Shown: piece by piece, positions 1-14,610 of the stretch
Numbering within the stretch: position 1 is the first letter of the stretch
How the letters are laid out: the number at the start of each line of letters is the position of its first letter
Origin: Ganoderma boninense
Taxonomy: Eukaryota > Basidiomycota > Agaricomycetes > Polyporales > Polyporaceae
NCBI GenBank assembly: GCA_002900995.3
Contig: CM035310.1
Coordinates: forward strand, 1,647,898-1,711,897
Length of the DNA: 64,000 nt
Reading direction: 5' to 3'
Notes under the pieces: model-generated
What the model was told of the DNA's origin: nothing
Database searches by the model: none
What the model saw: the letters and a program-made list of their open reading frames with translations, nothing else
Made by a program: the position numbers and the translations under genes

Positions 1-72
1 ATCCTAGAGACCGTCCCCACTTCTCTTTCACCAGCTTCATCCCAAGCCCCTCCACCCCACACGCGCAGGCTC

Positions 73-683
73 ATGTCTGACAGAGTGCGTCTGTCCCCTC
101 TCATCCTCCGTTCACCAATGACCTTGGACGCTGAAGGGTCGTGGTGGTAGCAGAGGAGGCTTCAGGGGTGCCGCTCCCGCCGCACGAGGTGGTAGAAATG
201 GCCCGTACGTCTTCCGTATCTCAAGCCCCCCATCCCCACAAAATCTGACCTCATTCTCTGGATCCGATGCAGCCCTCAGCCGACAATGGACAAGCCGAAG
301 CGCGAGGCCATCCTCGACCTCGCCAAATACGTCAACGAACGCATCCGTGTCAAGTTCACCGGCGGGCGAGAAGGTCAGCCAATCCCGCGTTGACCACACG
401 TTAACATGACGCTCAATTCCGAGTCAGTGACCGGCGTACTCAAGGGTTATGATCAGCTCCTTAACCTCGTGCTTGATGAGGTGCAGGAAAATTTGCAAGG
501 CGGTGGGTGTCTGTCCCGAAGACGTAACATGGCGACGCGCGCTCATATGCTACCGCAGTTCCCGAGGGTCAACCGACCGTGCGCAACCTCGGCCTTGTCG
601 TCCTTCGTGGCCCAACAATTACGCTTCTGAGCCCAGTAGATGGCTACGAGGAGATCGCAAACCCCTTCGTTGCTCAAGAGTAA
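73..683 (+). CDS. LSM7: U6 snRNA-associated Sm-like protein LSm7
   Basis: Subunit of the heteroheptameric LSm rings: LSm2-8 binds the U6 snRNA 3' end in the nucleus, LSm1-7 promotes cytoplasmic decapping. Five exons splice cleanly: 73-84, 137-204, 273-373, 428-502, 559-683, with introns of 52-68 nt, giving 126 aa. An Arg/Gly-rich N-terminus, typical of fungal LSm7, leads into AILDLAKYVNERIRVKFTGG, then the Sm1 motif GREVTGVLKGYDQLLNLVLD. Sm2 is LGLVVLRGPTITLLSPVDG and the end is IANPFVAQE. The start lies 12 nt before the first intron and is the only ATG that gives the RGG leader in frame. The insert between Sm1 and Sm2 is short. The neighbour downstream is convergent. The family call is very secure; the first small exon is the least certain part. 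Confidence 0.93.
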
Positions 684-1409
684 ACGCAATGCGACAAGGC
701 ATCTTGTCGACGTGTCTCCGTGTATTTTTAGTGGATGATCTCTGGTGGTCTGCTGCTCAACAAATTGATAGCTGCAACATAGCGTTGCCCCCTTTTGCTA
801 TCTGGAAGTGTGACCATTTGTGCCTCAGAACGCCCTTGCAGTGTATGTATCGATTCCCAAAGTGGACGAGCACACCCGAAATATTTGATTGAGAATATTC
901 AGCTAGTGGAACTACCGCCAGGTTTGTTCTTAGGATATGACTGGCTGGGTTTCGTGAGTGCCTTTTGGCGAATAGATGTAATTCTGAGGTATAGTGTGCA
1001 GGCCGTGATATACACATGGTGTTGGTAGTGCAGCAGACAAGGTCACAATATGCGCGGAGCGAGCATCCGATATACGTGCAACATGGGCGAGAGATTGGGA
1101 GTTCAAGCTAATTTCCAGCAAGAGACGAGCCGCAAGCCACAAGGAAAATAGTATGAGACAGTGGTGCGTCGACAATGAACGTGAACGGATTAACAATACC
1201 GTGAACCAACCAGATGAACATGGCGTGCATCACCATACACGAGAAGAGAAACAGGGGGTGATATACGACTTAATAAGAGTGCCCAAAAGTAGAACCGAGA
1301 ACGAGAACGAGAAAGTCTGGTAGCCCGAGGACACCTGTACATATGGCATACGTCCTCGACCATCAACAGCAATCGAGGACAGCCGCTAAGGGGCCGCCAC
1401 TGGAGGATG
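684..1409. other. intergenic, convergent 3' flanks
   Basis: Spacer between the ends of LSM7 and the phosphatase gene. It has moderate GC and short unsupported reading frames on both strands. I see no RNA gene or repeat; it probably holds the two 3' UTRs. Confidence 0.6.
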
Positions 1410-3827
1410 TCATATGTATACTGAGCTTTCCAACCCCGCTTTGCTGACGCGGCGCATGGGTTGAAGGGTAGCCTCGTCGACAGGCGCACGCCGCGCATGA
1501 CGATACCGCCCTGTGGCATCCTTGATCTCCGTTTCCTGTCCAGAATCGCCGATCTGCGCCGCATCCATGACTGGGGGACCAGTGATACCAGCGAAGGAAT
1601 TAGGAAGAGTGAACAAAGGTGGTAGACTTTCGCGAATGTGTTGTGGTCGGCGGCCGCCAAGCGCAACCTGGTAGTTGGCGCCGCCTCCCTGACTGTTGCT
1701 CTCCCCCTCGGGAGCTGCGCCTTCTCCTTCGCCTGACATCTTGACGACCCCAACTGACTTCCCGCCAAGCTCTTGTTCTTCAAAAGTCATGAGCTCGGAC
1801 ACGAAGCCAATATTCGGTGAGATGCCTTTACGGCGCTCGAGAACAAAGGCATAGGCTCGTGATAGGGTCCAATGATTGGCGTGGATAAGGTATGCCATCA
1901 CAGCGGTAACCGAGCGTGATTTGCCGGCCTTGCAGTGGACATAGGTAGGCGAGGAGTGAAGGCGTGCATCATCTACGAAGGACATAGGTGTGGTAAGTGG
2001 TCAGCTCGACGTAAAAGGGGCTTTTCACTTACCAAGGATTTCGCAAACCTCCCGAACACCGCGCGTAATATTATCCTCTTCGACCGTGTCGCGCATGGGG
2101 ATACGGATGTAGCGCTCAAAGCGCTCACGGAGGTGCAGACCATGATCGTCATCGCACTCTGCAGCAATATTCAGAATGCGCTTGACGCCTACTGATAAAA
2201 GCTCCTCGACATGTTCCTCTGTCGTGAGCTCGGGACCAAGGAATAGGAAGTTTGGTAGAATGGTAGACACGGTGAAAACCGGGAATGGCTCCTCCGTTGT
2301 CGGTGGCTGGGATGAATCTGGACGGGCAGTAGATGGAGACCGTGACATGGGTGTGGATGGCGAATGTAGAAGACGAGGCGTGCCAGGTTGACCCCATGAT
2401 GGTGATGGTGGGGGCAGAAATTCAGAATTGTAGCTGGGAGATGCGGAAAGGAGGCGGGCGGATCCGGGAGGGGATAATGGTGGAAGGTCAAGGCGGAGAT
2501 GTGACGGGGAGCGGGATCTGGAACGAAGACTGCCCTCAGCTGGGGGGGCCGCAAGTGTGGCAGACCTGTGAGGCATCTGCAATTTGGGAAGGTTGGCGTT
2601 CAATCGCTCGGCAGACTTTGTGTCGAGTTTGCGCAAGGTGGGAACGCTCGGGCGACGAGGGGGTGGCGGTCGTGAGAAGCTCAGCTGGGAAGGTGCAGGA
2701 GATGGTGCTGTGTGGTCTGATGCCTCTTGCCAGTGTGTTATCGCTGCAGGCATCATCGGCTTCGGCGACACCGCAGATCGCTCAAGCTCGGGAAGATCAC
2801 GAGGACGAGTGGCCACCGAGATATCCAGGTGGAAAAGGCCCCCAAGCTTGCCATTGACCTTCTGCGCCTTGGTGGGTTGATGATCCTCCTTGGCATGCTG
2901 TGAGACAATGCGTTGCTTGAGGTGGGGGTGATGTTGTGCAGCAGAGAAACCACCTTGGAGGTAATCAGCGGTGCCGTGTTCAAGGAGGGGGTCCACTAGA
3001 TTAAGGAGGATCCAGGAGGTAGCTTGGGGGTTGGTCCTGTCACGATCATCCATGTGGTCATCGTACACAAGGACATCGCCGTCCCAGTCGCCATGGTTCA
3101 TAAGATCATCCCATAAGCGTTTGCCTTGGTCTGTAGTGATCCATTGGCGAAGGGCAGAGATGTCGTGCAAACCACCATTAGGCTTTCTCGAGCGTTTAAG
3201 GATGAGGGAAGGGATGGTGTGAATATTAACGCTGTGTTCGAGATGGTTCGCGAGGTATGCGGCCGTAGGACGGGTATCTATGAGGAGGGGGCGCGTTGGG
3301 GCGGATAGGCGTGTGACGAGGATGGCAGCGTCGAGACCACGAGAGACAGAAGATTCGGAGGACGAAGAGGTCCAGTCGTCGGCATCGCTGTAGAGGGCGG
3401 AAGTGGGAGTGTAGTAGATACTGGCGGGACTGGCACTGGAACTGGGGCTGGGTGACCGGTTATCGCGAGCTTCCTGCCAGGAAGAGGTGAAGAGGGAAGG
3501 GTCTTGGGCTTGTGCGCGGAGGCTGGAGGTAGCAGAACGGATGGGCCGCAGCTTGAGGTTCTTCTGAACGCTTTTCCGGAGTTGCTCTAGGAGGGCGAGA
3601 TCCTTGGAGATGTCGTCTGAGTTTGGGTCGGAGTCGGTTTCGAGGGTGGACTGGTATTCGACGGGGGAGCCAGAGGAGGCGGTGGAGGGGGACGAAAGCT
3701 GGAGGTCTTCATCGTCTAGGCGGTCGATTGGGGTCTCGAGTTCGATGATGGTATTGGACCGGGGAGGGTGCTTCACGGCGTTTGTCTCTAAGCGAAGATT
3801 TGGCGGGCGGCCCTTGGAGGGAGGCAT
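1410..3827 (-). CDS. rhodanese-like plus dual-specificity phosphatase (MAPK phosphatase-like)
   Basis: Predicted protein phosphatase acting on phospho-Tyr/Thr, probably of MAP kinases. Two exons (2033-3827 and 1410-1972) flank a 60-nt intron (donor GTAAGTG) and encode about 785 aa. A Ser/Pro-rich N-terminus is followed by a rhodanese-like fold (LLIDTRPTAAYLANHLEHSV, about residues 180-300), which in MKPs is the docking CH2 region. A long Pro/Ser linker follows, then the DSP domain beginning VSTILPNFLFLGPE. The intron lies just before the catalytic loop, which reads YVHCKAGKSRSVTAVMAYL (HCx5R signature; Cys nucleophile and Arg present). The frame stays open to an ATG at 3959 through a low-complexity Pro/Arg stretch; I prefer 3827 (MPPSKGRPPN). 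The rhodanese active-site Cys is not obvious, as expected for a docking domain. Divergent from the DEF1-like gene. Confidence 0.87.
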
Positions 3828-4154
3828 GGGTGGGGTGGGTCGGGACGGGGCCGGGGGGGCAGGGCGAGCAGGAGGGCGGGAGCGGGGCTCGCGAGGACGC
3901 TGTGGGGGGGCAGGGGGACTGGTGCGACTGCGACCGACGCCCGACCCAGGGCACAGCACTTGTCCCGCATTTTCGTGCCGACAACCCCCGGATAACCCCC
4001 GTTAAGTGGCAGATAAGCCCCGACGCGCGGCGACAAGTCCAAAACAGAGCGAGGCGCGGGTAACTAGCGCACACGCCTCGCCGCGCTCCTTGCTCCTCAC
4101 CTCTCCTCTCCCTGCAGAAAAAAAGCGTTCCCGCCGACGTCTGCTCCGCCCACC
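3828..4154. promoter_or_regulatory. shared divergent promoter region
   Basis: Spacer between the phosphatase (-) and the DEF1-like gene (+). It is GC-rich with G/A-rich then C/T-rich runs, as is common at fungal bidirectional promoters. No TATA box or clear factor site was identified. Part of it (to 3959) could be coding if the longer phosphatase start is used. Confidence 0.5.
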
Positions 4155-7100
4155 ATGTACAAGTCCTCAAACTTCCGCAAGCCTCAAGCACAGGCTGACA
4201 CTCCCGCTGACAAGTACCGCTCCCAAGCGAAGCAGCTCCAAGAAGCATTTCCTGCATGGTCATACGACGGTGCGTCACGTCCCTCCCCCATCCCCCAACA
4301 TCGCTCATCCCATTCCTTCAGATCTCCACTCGCTCCTGTTGGAAGTCGGAGGAGATGCGGAGCTTGCGTCCACGAGGATCATCGACGGTGCGTCTCCCTT
4401 CGCGCCTTTCTGCCCTTGTCTTGTCTGACGCGTTCTCCCCGCCCTCCATCCAGGCCGCGCGGAGCAGTGGGGCTCAGTGACTCGCAAGAAGGACAAAAAG
4501 CCCACGTCGTCTCCTTCATACTCGAAGGATTCTGCTGCGAGGGACCGTGGTGAACATCGTGGCGGTCGCGGTGGGCGCGCTGCCAGGGGCGGTCCCCGCG
4601 GCGGCGCCGCACGCGGTGCTGGTGCTCGTGGGGCGCACCACGAGGTCAATGGCCATCGTGCCAAACCTTCTGTCTCTGGCCAGACTCCCAAGGAGCCTAC
4701 TTCTGCCGAGCCTGCCACTCCGGGCCCCGTCAACGGAGATGCTCCCGACCCTGATGCTGAAGTCTCAGCATGGTCCTCCAGTACGCCTACTACCTGGGGT
4801 GGTGACACCGCTGCCATCAACGGTGCCGCCGCTGCTTCTGCCGCTACGCCTGTCCCTGCTCAGGCGCCCACCTCCGGACCCGTGAAGGTAGTGAGCACTC
4901 CAGCTACTTCGAAGCTTTCGTGGGCGCAGATTGCACGGTAAGCTTTGCCAATGTCCCGCCAACCGAGCATCCAATTCACATTGCGAACTTAGGAAACAGG
5001 AAAAGCCGACTCCTCCAGCTCCAGCCCCCCCTCCTGCGCCTGTGGCTGTCTCCACTCCGCCGGCACCTGTACAGTACGTCGACCCGACGCCCCCTCCAGA
5101 GGCCACAGAACCCGTTGCCGATACGACTGGTTGGGAGGAGCCAACGACTGTCCAGGCCCCGACATGGGATGACGAACCTCGCGCCCCACAACAAGCAGAG
5201 TCTGTTTCCGCTCCTGCTGTGGCGGAAGATGCCAAACTTGCCCAGCCTGAACCTATCGCTTCAGAGGAGCCTGCATCAGAGCATGTACCTGCTGTAGTCC
5301 CTCCAGGCATCGTCGCCCAGCCTTCTGCACCTGAGTCACCTGTTGCTCTTCCTCCCAAACCTCTCACGCCGTCGGTGTCCACTCGGCCGGCACCAACTTC
5401 TCATCGAACGGCTGCCAAATTCAAGACCACGGATCAACCCGTTGTTCTTCCCCCAAGCTTTGGTTCTGGCGTCGAGAAGATCGGCATGCAATTCGGAAGT
5501 CTCAGCCTTGGTGGCGAGGACTTCGATGGTCCCATGTACGTCTATTACTCTGTGGTCGTCCACAAGTTACTTACGCTTGTACTATAGTCAAGAACCCGCT
5601 GTAGTGGAGCAGAGCGTTGCTCAACCCGCTGCCGCCGAACCTGCGCCTGCGCCTGTCGTTCAACCACAGGAACCAGCTGCCCCGATCACATCACCATCTT
5701 CGCAGCCTTCCCTTCCCTCTGCCTCTCTCTTCCAGTCATCTATCTCTCAACCGTCTCAACAGCCCTCTCAGCCCCAGCAGCCACCGCAGCTGCCTACTGT
5801 GTCTCAGCAGGCCCAGCAATCTGCTCTTCCCACATCTCTGACCCAACCCTCTCTCTCCAGCCAAACGACACTTCCCCCCAGCTCCGCTGCCTCTCTTTCT
5901 CCCTATTCCCAACAGTCGCAACCATCGCTTGCCAGCCACCAGACTCAACAAGCTCAAAGTCAGGCCCACCACTCTTATGGTCAACACGGGCTGCCGACTC
6001 ACCTCGACCAGGTTCAGTCTCAGCAGCAGCAGCAACAGCAGCAGTCGCAGCCACAGCAGCACACCGCTCCTTCCACTTCGCAGCAGCAACCTGCATCTGT
6101 TGGCCAAGGTCCCAACCTCGGAGGGCCTTCCTCATATTTCCGCCAGCCGGAGGCACCGTACTTCCATGCACCCACCCCTCCCGCTGGTCAGAGCCAGGAC
6201 AGCCCGTATGGTGCATTTGGCCAACTCGGACAGCATCAAGGGCAGGGTTCACATCTTGGCAATTTCGGAGGCGCGGAGTATGGATATGGGGAGTCACAGC
6301 GTAACTTCTACGACTCGTACTCAGGACCTACTGGATTCAGCAACCGCAATACGCTGGGCCATGACGACCTCGGCAAGACACTTCCTGGCTCACAACAGCC
6401 GCACGCCGCGGCTGGCCTTCCTCCGACTAGCGCTCAGAGCTCGCAGCAACACCCTGGTGGGCCCTCGTCCCAGACGAGCTCCCAGGGGCAGCCGAATGCT
6501 GGCCAAGGTCCCCAGCAAGGTTACCCCCCTCCGCTCCCCTACTACTACCCGCCGTATCCCCAGAACCAGTACTACGGGTCGCCATACAACTCTGGATACT
6601 CGGTTCCTCAGCCGTTTGTGAAGTATCCGACCGTCTTCCCAGGTCCTCCTGGGCCGCAGTCGGCCCCCAGCCCGGCCGCCAAGCAGGTGCAGGGCCCCAG
6701 CTCCGTACAACCCCAGAGCCCGTACGGCCAGAGTCTGTATGCCCAGCATCAGCAGCACCCAAGCAATGCGTACGATGATCTCGGCGGATACCAGCCGCAC
6801 CACACACAGCACCAGCACTCAGTTGGCCAAAATGTCGGCTCCGGCCTGCCGTCGAGCGAGTACGGCAAGCACCAGGGCCTGTACGGCGCCAGCTCGCAGG
6901 GCATGCAGGGCTTTATGGGCCTCAGTCAGTCGTCCGGGCCCTCCGGTGGGCCGCCTGGCGGGCTCGGCCAACGTGCGGCTGCAGGCTCCCCGGAGAACGC
7001 TTACAAGCCGTACGGCGGCAACGTGGGGGTGAAGGACGTCAGCGGGGGCGTTGGCGTGGGCCAGGGCGTGGGGCAAGGCCCTCAGGGCGGCCGCGGAGTG

Positions 7101-7292
7101 CAGCAGCCTGGCCAAGGCGGGTTCTACGGAGCGAGGTTTGCGGCAAGCCAAGGCGCGGGGCCGCAGGGCCAACAGGGCCAGCAGCTTCAAGGTCAGGGCC
7201 CGCAAGGTCACCTTGGGTACCCACAGGGTGGCTCGGATGGGAGCACGTTCTACTCGTACCCGGCTAGGCAGCAGCAGGGGTACTGGCAGTGA
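4155..7292 (+). CDS. DEF1: RNA polymerase II degradation factor 1-like CUE-domain protein
   Basis: Def1 recruits ubiquitin ligases to stalled, ubiquitylated RNA polymerase II through its CUE domain. Five exons: 4155-4269, 4322-4387, 4454-4937, 4993-5535, 5588-7292; introns are 52-66 nt and the protein is 970 aa. The CUE domain lies at about residues 22-65 (LQEAFPAWSYDDLHSLLLEV, then ELASTRIIDGRAEQWGSV). Next come a basic KKDKK patch, an RGG-like stretch (GGRGGRAARGGPRGG), and SWAQIAR spliced to KQEKP, a known Def1-type short motif. The C-terminal two thirds is low-complexity Pro/Gln/Ser/Gly/Tyr, with a Q-run near 6020-6060 and YYYPPYPQNQYYGSPY repeats. This matches the Q-rich tail of Def1 that is removed when the protein is processed for nuclear entry. 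Family call rests on CUE position plus the Q-rich tail. Confidence 0.85.
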
Positions 7293-9139
7293 ACGGCTCC
7301 CCGTATGGAGAGTTTGAAAGTGTTGGGTAGTCAACTAATCAGCTGTAAGTAGCTGAGGAGGTGGTGGTGGATCATCGCGTTGACTACGATTTCGATGGGT
7401 TGCGTTGCATTTCGCATACTTCCACTTGCTAGTACGCTCGGTCTTGCTCATCAGGCTGTTGTTTTGTCTCCCCCTCCCCCCATCCCCTTGCCCGCATGTG
7501 GCGTCGTCGTTTCTTTGTTCGTTGTACATGTTGGTCTGTCTGTCTGCCTGTCCAGTCTCGTCCTGCCTCATCTCTCGTCTCACTGTTTCATTGTCTCACG
7601 TGTCTGTGTCTGTCCGATCACTCTCATCTCAGTTTCTTCCGCTTAGTGCTACTAGTACCGTGTACGATCTAGTGGGCTCCCCACTTCGAACTTGAGCCCG
7701 AGACCCGCGTCCCGACGACGATATCGATTCGGGAGGCGGTAATACACGCGCCATGAAAAGGAAGCTCTCCCTTTTTTCGTGTGGGGAAGAGTGAAGACGA
7801 ATCGGCGTGAATGGAGAGCTTTGTTGATTCGTCTGAGCGTGCCAGGGAGAGCGAAGGGGGTTTGAGACTTTGAGGCTGGATTCTCCCGACAGGACGGAGA
7901 GATCGGGGTGTCAAGCACCCCATTGCAATTGTATTATTAGGAGACCCAAGGACTATGTGTCCTGGCGGCCTCCCGATTTGCGTAGTGTACGACCACAGCT
8001 GGTGGGGGCTAGTACAGGAGGAGGCGGGCATGGTGCAGTGTATTTGTATGATTGTCTAAGAAGGCGCAAAGCCTTAGGCAGGAAAGCCGAGGAGTGTACT
8101 TATTGGGACGACGTCAGAGGGTGGGTTCGGCGAAGAAACGGAGTGGTTCAAGGACCAACTAGGCCAAAAGAGAGCAAGTGGGTGGTGTTTCAGCTGCAAG
8201 ATGCATGGCATTACATAAGGATTTGTAACTAGGCACTGACACTAAGTAGGGCTGACAGCGACAGGCTGGACACTTGTGTGGACGTCCGGCAAGCTCCAGG
8301 CGGGAGATGACGTTGTTAATGGAAACAGGCATTGCGGAGGGCAAAGAGCAAGCACGAGGAGGGCGGGCAGGACGGCAAGAGATCCGACAAGGACGCGCGC
8401 TGGCGACTCGGACTCGGATCGCTCGGAAGCCCAGGCAAAAACACGGCCACGTGAGGCGTCGCGAGTAGCGGAAGAGGAAGGCGGTGGCGGGTGCGTCGGG
8501 AACCGCGATCCGACGTCCTCTCCCTGTCTTGCCCAGAGCCCTGATGGCCAACTACCAGCCAGCATCCCCCCAGACCGACACAGATATGCGTGCAGTGTGT
8601 GTTTCGAAGCAATTGGTGTCCGATGGACGCGTGTTTACCGCGTCGGAGCACTAGCGGGGACGTGAGCGTTTGGGCAGAGCGGGATGGGCCGCGAGGAGCT
8701 GGGGCGGGGGGCGACGTGTGGCAGGCGTCGGGGGCGGTGAAGAGGACGACGGGGGGATCTGGGGGGGGATCTGGAAGTGATTTTCAGGATCGGGGGACAT
8801 GGAGGGCGACAGACAGGGCTGGGTGGACGAGGAGCGTGCTCTCGGGAGAATTTTACACGCCTCCATTTTTGCAGGCTGATTTTCAGATTGGGTCGGGGCG
8901 GGGAGAGCAGGGTAGATCTCGAGGGCTCCCATCACCCGCCCCGCCGTCCTCTCTCGGGCCTGAACGCGACGACGATCTCCGCGCAGACCTCTTCTCCTTT
9001 CGTTCGCTGCCTCTGTCCTTGCACATCCCCGCCCTTTTCCTCCTTCCTTTATACCTTATGCTCTTTTAACCCCCCGCTTGACCCCCCGCTTCACCGCTCT
9101 CTGCTTTCTTGCCCCAGCTCTGCGCCATACCCCGCCAAC
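7293..9139. other. long intergenic region
   Basis: 1.85 kb between the DEF1-like and zinc-finger genes. 7400-7660 is pyrimidine-rich, with TCTG/TCTC runs that fit a 3' UTR. 7680-8560 has several short open frames with no recognisable product. 8700-9139 is first G-rich and then strongly C/T-rich and looks like the promoter of the downstream gene. No RNA gene or repeat recognised. Confidence 0.5.
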
Positions 9140-11693
9140 ATGCCACCCCACCATCCCCACCACCCACCCCCGCCGCCCATGTGCCCTCCCACCATCCCCA
9201 CAACCGCCGCGAATCCGGCCCCAGTGGCCCTCTTCCACCCCCGCACCGCGCCGTCCTGTCCCTTCCCGCGTTCTCCCACCCAGGCCACCCGCGAAATTTT
9301 ATCCCCGGCCCCGTTAGCCATCGTCCGAGTATGTTGTCCACCCGCCGTCCGAATAATCACGTCGCTCACCACGCCTCGGCGCCCCTCCCTGCAGCTGTCC
9401 AATCTCCGAGCAACCCCCAAGGATCTTCTTTGGAATCTGTTTTCGCACGGCTGCTCCCAGGTCTGTCCACCTGATCCCCATCCACCTCCCCGTCCTCCGA
9501 ACACACACCTCATCTCTCCCCCAGCTCAACCTCCAGACGCCCCACCCCCTCTTCCCCCACCCTGACCCCGATGGCACCGTATGGGCCATTTTTTCCTCCT
9601 CCTCCGATGTGCGTATTTTTTTCGAAAATATGGTTTCCCGCCCCATTTTCGCGTTTTCGCTGCTCAACCCCATCCAGGCGCGCTCTGCACAGACTTTATC
9701 CTGCGACATTTTTTCAGTCTCCCCCGCCGCCGAGTCCGACCTCCCTCTCCTTCCCGCCGCGAGGCGGCTTCCCTCCCACCCACTCGTAGGTGTTCTGCCT
9801 TGGCTCCGTTCATCCTCTTCTTTCTTACTCCTTCCTGTCCGTACCAGCCATCCGACCTTCCTCATCCAGCCACACGCATGCTCTCCTCCCCACATTCTCC
9901 CGAGATCCGCCTGCCCCATCCGTCCCACCCCCCACCTCTCTCTGCATTTCAGGATCCTACCGCAGATGGCCTCTCGTCCTACACCATATCCAGCAACCCC
10001 CCCAACCCGAAAACCAGCTTCCGACTCGGTGATTGGATGTAAGTTAGTCCTGTCTGCCCTCTTGACACCATTCTCAACTGTCTTCTCCCGAAGGTGTTCC
10101 GCCCCCAATTGCAGTGCTCACAATTTTCAGTCAGTAACTGACCATTCCACACCCTCAACATTGACTGAGCATTTGCCATAGGCGGAACACGGTGTGCATC
10201 GCTTGCGGTCGTCCTCGGACTGGGTCCACACCCGCCCTCCCAGGCGACCCCCCCTTGTCGCCCACGTTCCCTCTTGCAGCCCCCTCCCCACGCTTCGCTG
10301 GCCGTTTCAGTGCATCTCAAGGAAATTCAGCGGTAGTTTCAGGTCTCGCTGGCCACCCAGCTCCAGGATATCCGTCTCACCCTGCTGCTGACGCCCTCGC
10401 CGCAGCCCATTCCCAGATGGCGTCCAAGCCTCCTCCCCCGCAGTACCCACCCCTTACACCATCGGGGCGTGCTCTCAGTGCCGGCGGCAGAGTGCGCAAC
10501 ATATCACGCGACCCGCTCTCCCCTTGCGTCATGTACTGGCCTGATAACGAGCCGCTCCCAGAGCCGTGTCAGATCCGTCCGATCGACTCCGCCCTCACGA
10601 CAGTGCGTGTCTCATAACTATGTCCTTCAGCATCCTCGCAGAAGCTCACGTTTTCCCCCTAGTACCCGCCTATCATCAATACGGGCAACAAGGGTGCTGC
10701 AGAGAGACAACCCGGTGACTGGTTGTGTGGGAAGTGCAACTATCACAACTGGCGCCGCCGCAAGGTCTGCCAGACTTGTTTTCCCTGTATGTCTTGACCC
10801 TGCCCCGTCGTTATACAATCTTACCGGAGGACTCACGTAATGGAACAGATGCGGAGGGCAACGGCGACTCTATATCTGCGGCCGTTCAAGCGGAACGCAT
10901 CGCTCTCCTCGCTAATGTACTCGCGACCCAGTTCGACGCTCTCGACCTGGACGGCCTCCCCTTAGAGCCCGAACAACATCAGACCCCGCCATCTAGCGCC
11001 CCCCCTCAACAGGCTCGCTTTCCTGATGGACGGAGCCGCAGCTTGGGTAGCAGTCGCCCGGAGTCCCCGTCGCCCCTCCTCCCGCCCATCCCTCTCGGCG
11101 ACCCCGTTACGTCCCCAATTTACCAGACATCTGGGGCACCCAGGCAGGTGATAGGATCCGGACGCGCCTTGCGTACCACGCAGCCTCATGGCACCATCTT
11201 TATGCCCAGTCCAGCCGATTCGCACAACCTTCTCCCATCGTTTCTCCAGGAGATCGTCCACTCGCCTTCGCAGTCATCGTCTCCGTCCTCGTCTTCCTCC
11301 GCTGATCTCTCCTACGATGGCTCCTCCGAGGATGCACACTATGTCCTTAGCCCTGGGACGTCTTCCACATCCTTCTTGCCCTCTCCCTGCCGACGTGGGT
11401 TATCCAGCCCCGAGACGCGCAAGGGGAGCTCTTCGTCATTCAGCTCTCTGGGCCGCGGCAGTGTTAACTCGATCTGGAAGCTCGACGGTGAGGAGAGCAA
11501 GACGTACTCCTCGTCGTCATCGTCGACACGCACTTCGCCGACCGCGCGTAACGCTCAGGTCGCCCCCATGCGCCGCAACGGCCGCGCCGACACCAACAAC
11601 TCTGCCGCCGCCGTCTGCTTCGTCGATGCTGAGAGTGGTATTACGCCAAAAGGTACCGCTAGTCTCTGGCAGGTCCAATCTCGGTATGCCTAA
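9140..11693 (+). CDS. RRM-like and double RanBP2-type zinc-finger protein (Nrp1-like)
   Basis: Putative RNA-binding protein. Nine phase-consistent exons: 9140-9328, 9395-9460, 9525-9608, 9678-9785, 9848-10038, 10094-10129, 10182-10602, 10663-10786, 10849-11693; 687 aa. Residues about 59-135 look like an RRM: beta1 LAIVRLSNLRATPKDLLWNL, later DGTVWAIFSSSSDARSA. Two RanBP2 fingers follow: residues 210-233 (GDWMCSAPNC, then NFQRNTVCIACG) and 383-404 (GDWLCGKCNYHNWRRRKVCQ). All eight zinc cysteines are present. The C-terminus is Ser/Pro-rich and disordered, with SIWKLDGEE near the end. The RRM + RanBP2 order recalls yeast Nrp1, a stress-granule protein, but orthology is inferred only. The 69-nt intron 9609-9677 is a multiple of three with no in-frame stop, so it could be retained silently. 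The first exon (Pro/His-rich) is the least certain part. Confidence 0.78.
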
Positions 11694-12705
11694 CGCTCTA
11701 TCTATATTATTTAATCCCGACTGGTAAATTACTCCACCCTATTGCACTTTCTTTCTTTTTTGACGCCTCATCCGCCAGGACCGCAGTCGCAAGGAAGGAA
11801 GAAATGCCGCTCTCTGTGTGTATCTAGTACACCCACTCTTCTTCGGCCACCGCCGCTGGACGTACGTGTAGACATCTGTTGTATCTATCGTCTTGTCCCA
11901 TCTGCTTGTCGTAGCCGTCGTTTACGGATGGACGTACGCGCTTCGCTCTCCCTTTGGTTTTCCTTTTACTAATATCGGTATCGGTATCTGTCTACTACTT
12001 ATCCCCCCTTTGTTCTTCTATCCCACTACGTACGGGTATGTATGGCGGGATAGCGTAGACGTCTGGCTCCGGAGGAGGCGGAGATTCTGCGGATGGAAGG
12101 TCCAACTTGACGGACGCTGAGGTCGTTGTATTCATGGGAAAGAGGACTCTTGTGTCCCAGGCAACTGCTACATATCGTATTATACGTATGACACATCTAG
12201 TGTACAGCAACCGCTGTTGGATAAGTTAAGGAATGGAATATGAGTTACTCATCGTACAATGTACTATGCGGGGTACCTCTTTTGCGCACTTGAAACGTTC
12301 GGACTGTCTTACTCCTCTTCTTTCGGCTAAGACATCAGGAACTTTGAGTATACCGTCTGCCCTCAGTAAGTTAGATGCAGTGTGAATGCAATACTTACTT
12401 GCCGTGGTACTCCGTTTATGGGCCGGGGTTTTCAATGTATTTGGCCGCGCCAAAGACTCTGCAGTCTCGGGTGCAATTCATATACATAACTTGAAAGAAG
12501 ATCTCTCGCGGCACAGCTCGTTCTCATCAGTACTCGAGTTGTCATATTGCAGATCTCGTTCCTAGTTCTACAATACATTTGCAAACAGCCAAACACATTC
12601 GCATCACGGCCCGGCACGCCGACACTCCGCCACGACACACACGCCTATAAACTACGACTGATTCGCGCCCCTTCGCGCGTCGGTCCCTGAGCACACACAC
12701 TAAAT
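11694..12705. other. intergenic, convergent 3' flanks
   Basis: About 1 kb between the convergent zinc-finger and DAHP synthase genes. Mixed composition with no conserved reading frame, repeat or RNA gene seen. Probably two 3' UTRs and spacer. Confidence 0.55.

Positions 12706-14610
<1,905 letters not shown>

Noticed and set aside
8777..9565. Long plus-strand frame starting at 8777
   Set aside because: Its first part is promoter sequence; only the part from the ATG at 9140 joins by good introns to the RanBP2 zinc-finger gene.
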